From Hydrogeniiclostridium mannosilyticum (lineage in GTDB: Bacteria > Bacillota > Clostridia > Oscillospirales > Acutalibacteraceae): a DNA stretch of 64,000 bases. Numbering within the stretch: position 1 is the first letter of the stretch; each line of letters starts with the position of its first letter. The position numbers and the translations under genes are program-made. This document shows, one piece after another, positions 34,199 through 41,505 of the stretch. Below the pieces are notes generated by a model, which saw only the letters and a list, made by a program, of their open reading frames with translations, was not told where the DNA came from and did no database searches. Location: contig NZ_QLYR01000007.1 of the NCBI RefSeq assembly GCF_003268275.1, positions 62,001 through 126,000 on the forward strand, given 5' to 3'.

Positions 34199-34765
34199 TT
34201 AAAGGCCGCCCGCCGCGGCCTCACGGTTCCAAGCGCCGGCTAGCGCCAGCGTTTTTTGAATTGCGGCGGCGTCCTCACAGCTGGGGACGGCGTCCGTTTG
34301 CAGCGAGAGAATGGTGCGGGTGAGCTTGGCGTTCATAAAGCGAAACAGCGAGAGGGCGGTCTTCTGTGCACGATCGGGGCTGCCGTCCCCGCCGCCGCAG
34401 AGAATGAGCGCCCCGGTTTTAGGCCCGCCAGAGGCCTGCACGTGGAGAAAACGCCCGGCGGCGTAATTCATCTGCAAGCGGCTCATCACACTGAGCAGGG
34501 GCCCGGTCAGCTCGGAAAAATACAGCGGGGAGGCAATAACAATATGGTCGCTCTCCCGAATCTGCGCATAGACCGCCTGCATGCCGTCGTTTATCCGGCA
34601 CCCGGGCGTCTTCCAGCAGGCGCGGCAGTCCACACAGGGCCGGATGGCGCAGCGGTAGGCGTGCACGGTCCGCACCTCGCCGCTCAGCCGCTGCGCGAGC
34701 AGCCCCGTCAGGTAGGCCGTGTCCCCATGCTCATGCGGGGAGCCCTGAAAAATCAGCGTTTTCAT
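34199..34765 (-). CDS. Flavodoxin-fold NAD(P)H-dependent FMN reductase family
   Basis: 188 residues with the FMN phosphate loop GSPHEHGDTAYL at 9-20, a short Cys cluster CVDCRACWKTPGC near 44-56, and ASPLYFSELTGPL near 78-90. These are typical of NADPH-dependent FMN reductase-like proteins in anaerobes, in which the Cys cluster may bind Fe-S or be redox-active. The substrate is unknown. AAAAGGAG lies before the ATG. The leftward SDR gene ends 50 bp before its start. Confidence 0.85.
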   Translation of the reverse strand: MKTLIFQGSPHEHGDTAYLTGLLAQRLSGEVRTVHAYRCAIRPCVDCRACWKTPGCRINDGMQAVYAQIRESDHIVIASPLYFSELTGPLLSVMSRLQMNYAAGRFLHVQASGGPKTGALILCGGGDGSPDRAQKTALSLFRFMNAKLTRTILSLQTDAVPSCEDAAAIQKTLALAGAWNREAAAGGL

Positions 34766-34815
34766 GTCTATTCTCCTTTTGCGTCCCCAATTGTATTTTC
34801 TGTCCGCGCGGGGCG

Positions 34816-35553
34816 TTAGATGACGAAGCCGCCGTTGACCCCCAGAACCTGGCCGGTAATAAACGAGGCCTGTCCCCCTGCCAGAAAGGCGACGGCATCC
34901 GCGATGTGCGCCGGGTCGCCGAGCTGCTCCAGCGGGGTTTCCTCCCGCAGCGCCTCCAGGTCCCCGGCAGAAAGGGAACGGTTCATCGGCGTCAGAATGA
35001 CGCCCGGGGCGATGCAGTTGACGCGGATGCCGGAGGGGCCGAGCTCCTTAGCAAGGGCTTTGGTCAGGCCGATAACCGCGGCCTTGGCTGCGGAATAGTG
35101 CGCCTCGCACGAGGCGCCCACCTGCCCCCACATGGAGGAGATGTTGATGATGGATCCCGATTTTTGATGGATCATATACGGCAGCGCCGCCTGGCAGCAG
35201 AGAAAAACGCCCTTAACGTCGGTGCGGAACATGGTGTCCCAGTCCTCGTCGGTAATGTCGGTAAAAAGCTTTTGCTGGGCGATGCCGCTGTTATTGACCA
35301 GTACGTCCACCGGGCCCGCCTGGGCAAAAAGCGCCTCCACCGCTTGGCGGTCGCCCACATCGGCCGCAAGGGCCAGGTGGCCGGGCCCCGCCTTTTGGTT
35401 CAGCTCCCGGGCGATCGCCTGCGCCTGCCGGGCGCTGGTGTGGTAGTGTACAATGACCCGGTAGCCCTCCCGGGCCAGGCGGCGGCATACCGCTTGGCCG
35501 ATGCCGCCTGCTCCGCCGGTCACCAGGGCCGTTTTGACGGGGGATTCAGTCAT
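34816..35553 (-). CDS. SDR family oxidoreductase (FabG-like)
   Basis: 245 residues with the classical Rossmann motif TGGAGGIGQAV near 13-23, NNSG near 87-90, the catalytic Ser-Tyr-Lys as ISSMWG, then YSAAKAA near 151-157, and PGVILTPM. Length and motifs fit 3-oxoacyl-ACP reductase-like enzymes, but there is no fatty acid gene nearby, so the substrate is open. The start codon lies 8 bp inside the mutM gene, so the two are co-transcribed and probably translationally coupled. Confidence 0.88.
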   Translation of the reverse strand: MTESPVKTALVTGGAGGIGQAVCRRLAREGYRVIVHYHTSARQAQAIARELNQKAGPGHLALAADVGDRQAVEALFAQAGPVDVLVNNSGIAQQKLFTDITDEDWDTMFRTDVKGVFLCCQAALPYMIHQKSGSIINISSMWGQVGASCEAHYSAAKAAVIGLTKALAKELGPSGIRVNCIAPGVILTPMNRSLSAGDLEALREETPLEQLGDPAHIADAVAFLAGGQASFITGQVLGVNGGFVI

Positions 35554-36448
35554 TTTTGGTCCCTTCCTTTCTCTGCCGGGCGGCCCGGCCTTGTCCTTCT
35601 TTTGTGCCCGCTGCCGAAGATGGCTCCGCCTGGCATTGCGGACAGAAGCAGGTGCCGCGCCCGCCGGTCACTGTTCGCGTTAAAACGGCGCCGCAGGCCG
35701 GGCAGGGGCTGCCCGCGTGTCCATATACCCGCAGATAGGGTGTGTTGCGGTAGTTTTTCCCGCGCTCTGCTAAATACTCCTCCGGGCTGATGGCATTTTT
35801 TTCAATAAAATAGGCGAGCGTGGCAGGAATGGCCTGGGCCAGCCGCGCCCATTCCTCCTGCCGCAGCGTGGCGGCTGGGCGCGCCGGGTGGATCCGTACG
35901 GAAAAGAGGATTTCATCCGCGTAGATGTTGCCGATGCCCGCGATGCGGGACTGATCCAGCAGACAGGCCTTGATGGGCCGCCTGCTCCGGCCGAAGGCCC
36001 GCAAAAGGTAGGCGGCATCCACGTCAGGGTCAAAGGGCTCCGGCCCCAAGCCGCAGATCCCGGTAAAGGTGTCAGGCTCCCCGGGGCGTTTCAGCCACAG
36101 ACGGCCAAAGCGGCGCATGTCGCTGAAGCGCAGCTGGCTCCCGTTATCCAAATAAAAGACGGCGTGCGTGTGCTTTTCCGGGGAAATATCGGGCGGCGTC
36201 AGCAGCAGCTGTCCGGTCATGCGCAGGTGGACCACAATATCTCCGCCGTTTTCCAGGTGAAGCAGCAGAAATTTTCCGCGCCGGTTCACGGCACTGAATG
36301 CCTGTCCGCCGGCGGCGCGGCAGAAATCCTCCGCGGCAGGGTGTGCCGCCACCCCCGGTGTGAGCAGCTCCGCGCGCAGGATCCGGCGGCCGCGCAGCTG
36401 CGGTTCCAGCACACGGCGGATGGTTTCGACCTCGGGTAATTCAGGCAT
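35546..36448 (-). CDS. mutM: Formamidopyrimidine-DNA glycosylase
   Basis: 300 residues beginning PELPEVETIRR, with Pro2 as the nucleophile and Glu3 as catalytic acid after Met removal. A helix-two-turn-helix (DQSRIAGIGNIYADEILF) lies near 160-177 and a CPAC...CPQC zinc finger near 246-271. It removes 8-oxoguanine and cuts the strand. An extra 25-residue Lys/Arg/Gly-rich tail follows the zinc finger, longer than usual. GGGAGGAAAA precedes the ATG. It heads a leftward pair with the SDR gene. Confidence 0.96.
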   Translation of the reverse strand: MPELPEVETIRRVLEPQLRGRRILRAELLTPGVAAHPAAEDFCRAAGGQAFSAVNRRGKFLLLHLENGGDIVVHLRMTGQLLLTPPDISPEKHTHAVFYLDNGSQLRFSDMRRFGRLWLKRPGEPDTFTGICGLGPEPFDPDVDAAYLLRAFGRSRRPIKACLLDQSRIAGIGNIYADEILFSVRIHPARPAATLRQEEWARLAQAIPATLAYFIEKNAISPEEYLAERGKNYRNTPYLRVYGHAGSPCPACGAVLTRTVTGGRGTCFCPQCQAEPSSAAGTKEGQGRAARQRKEGTKND

Positions 36449-36705
36449 CTGTTTTTCCTCCCTTATCCCCGGCGCTTAGCCGGCATGCTGTTATGCTCCT
36501 TATTTTATCACCTTTGGCCGCCCGCTGCAATGCACAGCGGCGCTTTTGCGGGCCTTGCCCTGGTTTTGTCCGGGCAGAGGCGGCAGGAGCGGGGCCTACG
36601 AATGAAAATTTGCGGGGAAAGGGAATCGAACGCCGGCTTCCGCGGCAAAATAACGGGGGAATAATAAAAACAGTAGACGGTAGGATGAAGGGAAAGGAAA
36701 TGAAA

Positions 36706-37806
36706 ATGCATAAAAAGAAAATTCTCCTGATTGCCACAGGCGGGACGATTGCCTCCCGGCAGACGGCGCAGGGCCTTGCCCCGGGCCTAAGCGCGGCGGA
36801 GCTGCTGCGTGAGATCCCGGAGGCTGCCGGTTTTTGCGAGATTGAGACAGCCAGCCCCTTCCTGTTGGACAGTACAAACATTACACCGGCCCATTGGCTG
36901 GACCTGGCCGCCTGCATAGAGCAGCACTACCAGGAATACGACGGCTTTGTCGTCTGCCACGGCACGGATACGCTCGCCTATACGGCGGCGGCCCTCTCTT
37001 ATCTGATTCAGTGCTCGCCCAAACCGGTTGTGATCACGGGCGCACAGCGGCCCATTTCCTGGGAGGAAACAGACGCAAGGATGAACCTGCTGGACAGCCT
37101 CCGCTGTGCCTGCGGTGAATTTGCGGCTGAGCCGGGCGGGGAGGGCTTCGGCCCTGTGCGGGCCTCCCGGGCCTCCCGGGCTTCCTGGGGCGTATGCGTT
37201 GTGTTCGGCGGCCGGGTCATCGCCGGCACCCGCGCCCGTAAGCTGCGCACAAAAAGCTATGATGCCTTTTCCAGCATCGGCTTTCCCGACCTTGCCCGCA
37301 TTCAGGACGGGCGGGTGATTCCCTACATCCCGCCGGCCTGCGTGCAGGGCGGGAGCAGCTGCGGCCCGCTGTTTTACCGTAAGCTGGACCCCGGCGTAAT
37401 GGTGCTGAAGCTCACGCCGGGTATGCCGGCGGCTATTTTGGAGCATGCCGGGCGCTGCTGCGACACGCTGGTGCTGCAGGGCTATGGTTCCGGGGGCCTG
37501 CCCCAGCTTTACCGGGAGGCTTTTCATGCGCTGGTCCGCCAGGGAAAAACCGTGGTGATGGCAACACAGGCGCCGCAGGAGGGCAGCGACCTTGCCCGCT
37601 ACGAGGTAGGCCACCGTCTGAAAAAGGAGCACGGCCTGCTGGAGTGCTACGACCTTACGCTGGAGGCCACCGTCGCTAAGCTGATGTGGGCGCGTGCGCG
37701 GGCAGAGACGCCGGAGCAGCTGCGCGCGCTGTTTTACAGGCCGGTCGCCCTTGACATGCTCCTGGCGCCGCACATAAAAAATACCGCCCCTTTATCAGGG
37801 CGGTAA
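36706..37806 (+). CDS. ansA: Asparaginase
   Basis: 366 residues from MHKKKILLIATGGTIAS; the ATG at 36706 is chosen because AAGGAA lies 6 nt upstream. Catalytic Thr11 sits in TGGTI, the second Thr and Asp in HGTDTLAYT near 87, and GAQRP near 111. No signal peptide, so a cytoplasmic type I enzyme making aspartate and ammonia. A short triplication RAS RAS RAS sits near residue 150. The last codons run through the terminator of the convergent neighbour. Confidence 0.9.
   Translation: MHKKKILLIATGGTIASRQTAQGLAPGLSAAELLREIPEAAGFCEIETASPFLLDSTNITPAHWLDLAACIEQHYQEYDGFVVCHGTDTLAYTAAALSYLIQCSPKPVVITGAQRPISWEETDARMNLLDSLRCACGEFAAEPGGEGFGPVRASRASRASWGVCVVFGGRVIAGTRARKLRTKSYDAFSSIGFPDLARIQDGRVIPYIPPACVQGGSSCGPLFYRKLDPGVMVLKLTPGMPAAILEHAGRCCDTLVLQGYGSGGLPQLYREAFHALVRQGKTVVMATQAPQEGSDLARYEVGHRLKKEHGLLECYDLTLEATVAKLMWARARAETPEQLRALFYRPVALDMLLAPHIKNTAPLSGR
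37779..37804 (-). terminator. Terminator of the leftward HTH gene, inside the ansA 3' end
   Basis: Read leftward, ACCGCCC and GGGCGGT form a 7-bp stem followed by ATTTTTTA. It lies wholly within the last codons of the convergent ansA gene. Confidence 0.75.
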
Positions 37807-37815
37807 AATGGCTGT

Positions 37816-38709
37816 TTAATTGCTTGCACGGTGGTTGAAGGCCTCTAGCATGCCGTAGAAGATCGGAATGGTGACAAAAACCAGCCAGCCCGGATGCCAC
37901 AGGTTAAAACAGACGCCGAGTATGAAAAAGACCAGCGCGGCTAAGATGGGGTAAGCGTTTCGGAGCGCATCGGAGACGCGGCGGCGTTCCGCATACCCGG
38001 ACGATGCCGCATAGTAAGCGGGAATTGCCAGTAGAACGACCCAGCCCGGGTGCCAAAGGTGAAAGATAGTCCCCAGGATAAAAAAGACCAGAAGGGCGAG
38101 CACGGGGACGGCATAATAAAGCGGGTTTGGCCTTCGCTCGGCCAGCCCGGTGACGGCGGCGTAGTAGACCGGAATGGTTAAAAAGACGACCCAGCCCGGG
38201 TGCCAGAGCCCCCAGCCGAAGCCTAGAATCAAAAATACCAGCACGGTGATGACAGGATAGGGGACGATATAAAGCCAGCTCCAATTTCGGGGCTGCCGCC
38301 GCTTTACCGTTGCCTCCGGATCCAATCCGAGCTCCGCACCGGAAGGGACGGGACAGGGCTCTTGGGAGGCTTCCCGGCCCGACGCGTTATTTTCCGCCTC
38401 AAGCGGCGGGGCCGCGGGCGCTATTCCCACGGACAGGCGGGCGCTTTCGCCGGAACGCTCTCCGGCGCCGTCAACAGCGCCCTGCGGCAGCTTCGCGGCT
38501 GGGGGTGCATCTACGCACACCAGCTCGTCCAGAGGTAAGCCGTAGAGCTGGGCCAGGCGGACCAGGTTGTCGAGGTCGGGTGAGGAAAGGGCCTGTTCCC
38601 ATTTGGACACGGCCTGGCGGCTGATTCCAAGGCGGTCCGCCAGCTCCTCCTGGGAAAAGCCCCTTTCTTTACGCAGGGCGACGAGGCGGTCTGCCAGCTT
38701 GATATTCAT
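37816..38709 (-). CDS. HTH regulator fused to a triplicated membrane module
   Basis: 297 residues. An XRE HTH at about 8-60 (FSQEELADRLGISRQAVSKWE) is followed by a linker of about 80 residues rich in Ala/Glu/Pro, then six hydrophobic segments in three tandem repeats. Each repeat reads LVFFILG, then LWHPGW (168-173, 218-223, 270-275), then a IPxYYAA-like segment, with a period of 50-52 residues. The protein should bind DNA at the membrane and may sense an envelope signal; no ligand is known. AAAGGAGG precedes the ATG. Confidence 0.85.
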   Translation of the reverse strand: MNIKLADRLVALRKERGFSQEELADRLGISRQAVSKWEQALSSPDLDNLVRLAQLYGLPLDELVCVDAPPAAKLPQGAVDGAGERSGESARLSVGIAPAAPPLEAENNASGREASQEPCPVPSGAELGLDPEATVKRRQPRNWSWLYIVPYPVITVLVFLILGFGWGLWHPGWVVFLTIPVYYAAVTGLAERRPNPLYYAVPVLALLVFFILGTIFHLWHPGWVVLLAIPAYYAASSGYAERRRVSDALRNAYPILAALVFFILGVCFNLWHPGWLVFVTIPIFYGMLEAFNHRASN

Positions 38710-38822
38710 TGGTGAGGTCCTCCTTTAAGATCATTCCACAGGGCGAATCCGCAGCTTCGGCCCGCGGCCCCGTGCTGATTGAATGCTACCATGAGCCGCA
38801 CGCAAAGGCTACCATCTTTCGT

Positions 38823-39347
38823 TTACAATGGAAAATCCAGGCCGCAACCATTGGTTGCGGGGGTAAAATAACGGGTTAAAATCAAGGCATCCTCGGTTGG
38901 GCTGCTGTAAAAATTTCGCCGCCGCCCCACCTCTATAAACCCCAGGCGCTGATAAAGGGACAACGCCTGCCGGTTGCCCGCGCGGACCTCCAGGGTAATC
39001 AGGCTGCCGCCCGCGGCCCGGCAGAATTGGAACAGGGCCTCCAGCAGCAGGCCCGCCGCGCCCTGCCTGCGGTATTCCGGAAAAACGGCGACGTTGTCGA
39101 TATACCCCTCCCCGGCAATATAATGCATACCGGCGTAACCGGCGGCAACGCCTGGCTGCCCGGCAGGCTCGGCGGCCACAAAGCAGGCCGTCTCGCTGGT
39201 GAGCTCGGCCGCCAGGCCGTCGCGCGTCCAGGGTGTAGAAAAGCAGCAGCGCTCCAGCTGTGCCAGGGCATCAAGGTGATGCGCCTGCATGGGCACAATG
39301 TGAAATGGGCCGCTGGAGAGAATGGGCCCGGTTCCTTTAAGCAGCAT
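38823..39347 (-). CDS. rimI: Ribosomal protein S18 N-alanine acetyltransferase RimI (GNAT)
   Basis: 174 residues with a GNAT fold: HLDALAQLERCCFSTPWTRDGL near 25-45 is the RimI-like opening, then YIDNVAVFPEYRRQGAAGLLL near 82-102, which holds the acetyl-CoA loop, and NRQALSLYQRLGF near 125-137. RimI acetylates the N-terminus of S18. The start lies 11 bp inside the membrane protein gene upstream. RimI is usually near tsaB/tsaD, but those are not adjacent here. Confidence 0.8.
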   Translation of the reverse strand: MLLKGTGPILSSGPFHIVPMQAHHLDALAQLERCCFSTPWTRDGLAAELTSETACFVAAEPAGQPGVAAGYAGMHYIAGEGYIDNVAVFPEYRRQGAAGLLLEALFQFCRAAGGSLITLEVRAGNRQALSLYQRLGFIEVGRRRNFYSSPTEDALILTRYFTPATNGCGLDFPL

Positions 39348-40614
39348 GGCGGCCCTCCCTTGCAGCGGGCCGGGCGGCCCGGCCCGCGCGCAGGCGTTTC
39401 AGCTGTGCCAGCACATGGCGGCCTACCAGCAGCAGAATGGCTAAAATCAGAATGCTCAGGTATTGCACGGGGATAAAATCGGTGCCGAACAGGTTGTGGC
39501 AGACCGTATAGGCCGAGGTGGTGCATACGGCGGCGGGTACATACCATTTTTTCGGGTAATAAAAGGCAAACACCACACTGAGCACATCGGCGGGGTAGTA
39601 ATAGCGCTCATGCATATGCGGCAGCAAAAAGGGAACCAGAATGGCAAAAAACAGCGCCAGGGAGAGCAGCAGGCCGCGTGTGAGCCGGTGGCGGTGCTGC
39701 CAGAGGAAAAAGAGTACGCACAGCACAATGCCGCCCGCCAGAAAGATGCCCGCGCGGCTGAGCGCCGGCGAGGTGCTGTCGCCGAACCAGGTGTAGGGGT
39801 TGGGCAGGAACATTGCCAGCAGGTTGTACTGCCCCGCCTGGGCAAAGTATACCGTGAGCAGGCTCCAGAGATTGCGGCCCATGAGGGCGGCGGGCAGGCA
39901 GGCCGCCAGGTAAACGGCGGGAAAAATCCAAACGCTCCGCAGGCGGATGCGCCGTTTTAGCAGCAGATAAAGCACCAGCGGCCCCAAAAACACCGCCTGC
40001 AGCTTAAAGATGAAGGAAACAGCGTACCAGAGCACCGCACGGTTGGAATGCCCCTGATCCGCATGGTAGAGGAACGCCAGCAGCGCGGAGACAAAAATGG
40101 CATCGCACTGGCCCCAGGCGGCGGAATTGAGAAACACGGAGGGCAAAAAAAGAACGGCGCAATAGGCGGCGGCAGCATAGCTGGGGCTGCGCCAGCGCAG
40201 CCGCACCAACCGGAATACCAGCGATGCGAGCAAGATGTCGGCTATGCAGGACACCAGCTTGATGGAGACCAGGTCGTCCACAGGCAGGTAGGTCAGCAGA
40301 GCCAAAATGTAAAAGTAGGGCGGCATATAGTCGCCGATTTCAAGCCCGATGCCCCCGAGGCCGCCGGCTTCCTTCAGCTGCGTAAACCAGCCGTGCAAAA
40401 ACTGGTGGTAATCGCCGGATTCAATCGGAAACAGCGCGACGCGCATCGCCATGGCAACCAGGGTGATGGCGGCGAGGAAAATAAGGAGGATGGCGCGCGT
40501 ATCCGCTTCGGTGAGTGCGGCCGCGTGGGCCGAGTGGGCCGCGGCGCCCGGGCAGATCCTGCCGCCGCTGTTTCCGGCAGCGCGCGGGGGCTTGGTGTCT
40601 GGAAGCTGGTTCAT
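39337..40614 (-). CDS. Integral membrane glycosyltransferase (GT-C, mannosyltransferase-like)
   Basis: 425 residues with about ten membrane segments after a cytoplasmic N-terminus of about 40 residues. The first loop holds ESGDYHQFLHGW near 72-83, the acidic site expected for GT-C enzymes using polyprenyl-linked sugars, and YMPPYFYILA near 102; HMHERYYYPADVL near 337 is a typical Gpi18/PIG-V-like motif. It would transfer a hexose to an outside glycan. GGGAGG precedes the ATG. It is followed, with an 11-bp overlap, by rimI. Confidence 0.78.
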   Translation of the reverse strand: MNQLPDTKPPRAAGNSGGRICPGAAAHSAHAAALTEADTRAILLIFLAAITLVAMAMRVALFPIESGDYHQFLHGWFTQLKEAGGLGGIGLEIGDYMPPYFYILALLTYLPVDDLVSIKLVSCIADILLASLVFRLVRLRWRSPSYAAAAYCAVLFLPSVFLNSAAWGQCDAIFVSALLAFLYHADQGHSNRAVLWYAVSFIFKLQAVFLGPLVLYLLLKRRIRLRSVWIFPAVYLAACLPAALMGRNLWSLLTVYFAQAGQYNLLAMFLPNPYTWFGDSTSPALSRAGIFLAGGIVLCVLFFLWQHRHRLTRGLLLSLALFFAILVPFLLPHMHERYYYPADVLSVVFAFYYPKKWYVPAAVCTTSAYTVCHNLFGTDFIPVQYLSILILAILLLVGRHVLAQLKRLRAGRAARPAAREGRHAA

Positions 40615-40618
40615 GGCT

Positions 40619-41488
40619 TTATTCCTCCCGTCTAAAGGTCAAAAAATCAAAGCAGGCCTCGGTGGCCAGGGTGTCGAGTTCCTCCAGGCGGCGGCGCCCC
40701 CCGGCGGGCGTTTTCCAGTAATAGGGCGTCATGCGGAAGAGGTTGAGGATATCCTGCTTCCGGCTCAGCCGCAGGGAAAAGGAGACCCGTTCCCGCCCGC
40801 AGCGCCGGAAACCGGGGTAGTCAATCTCCCGGCTTTCATTTTCATAGGGGCGCTCGTAGAGCTGCTGCTTGAGCGCGTAGAGATGGCGCGGCCCCGGCAC
40901 GGCGAGGAGCATAAAGCCGCCGGGCCGTACCACGCGCGCAAACTCCGCGGGAACGATGGGTGCGAACAGGTCGATCAGGCCGTCTGCCGCCCGTTCCGCG
41001 CAGGGAATGGAAAACGCGCTGGCAGCCGCAAAGGAGACGGCCCGGCAGCGCTTCGCCGCGTAGCGGACCGCGGTTTTTCCGATGTCAAAGCCGAAAATCC
41101 GGGCATCGATCCCATGTGCCGGCAGGTATTCCGCCAGATGCCCGGTGTAATAGCCCTCTCCGCAGCCGGCGTCGAGCAGGACGGCGGGCCTGCCGGTGCG
41201 CCCGGCTTGGCGGGGGCCTTCGGACAGCCGCCGCAGCTCCCCGGCGGCAAGCTCGCAGAGCTTTTCACTGAACGGCGCATAGGCGCCGGTTTCGAGGAAG
41301 TCTCGCCGGGCCCGCACCATCTCCGGGCTGTCGCCCGGATCCTTTGAATGCTTCTGGTTTGCCAGCAGCAGGTTGACATAGCCCGCCGCGGCGACGTCAT
41401 AGGCATGCCCGGCGGGGCACGCAAGCGAAGCGCCTTCCTCCCGCTGCCGGAGCAGGCCCCCGCATTTGGGGCAGGTGAAAAAATCCAT
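40619..41488 (-). CDS. rlmA: 23S rRNA (guanine-N1)-methyltransferase RlmA family
   Basis: 289 residues. An N-terminal zinc finger (FTCPKCGGLL and CPAGHAYD, with Cys6, Cys9 and Cys24) leads to GYVNLLLANQKHSKDPGDS, the family signature near 36-54. The SAM domain has LDAGCGEGYYTGHL near 109-122. RlmA methylates G745 or G748 of 23S rRNA; in some species the G748 modification affects tylosin or mycinamicin sensitivity. It lies 17 bp after polA in the same operon. Confidence 0.9.
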   Translation of the reverse strand: MDFFTCPKCGGLLRQREEGASLACPAGHAYDVAAAGYVNLLLANQKHSKDPGDSPEMVRARRDFLETGAYAPFSEKLCELAAGELRRLSEGPRQAGRTGRPAVLLDAGCGEGYYTGHLAEYLPAHGIDARIFGFDIGKTAVRYAAKRCRAVSFAAASAFSIPCAERAADGLIDLFAPIVPAEFARVVRPGGFMLLAVPGPRHLYALKQQLYERPYENESREIDYPGFRRCGRERVSFSLRLSRKQDILNLFRMTPYYWKTPAGGRRRLEELDTLATEACFDFLTFRREE

Positions 41489-41505
41489 GCCTTCCTCCTT
41501 TTTCC

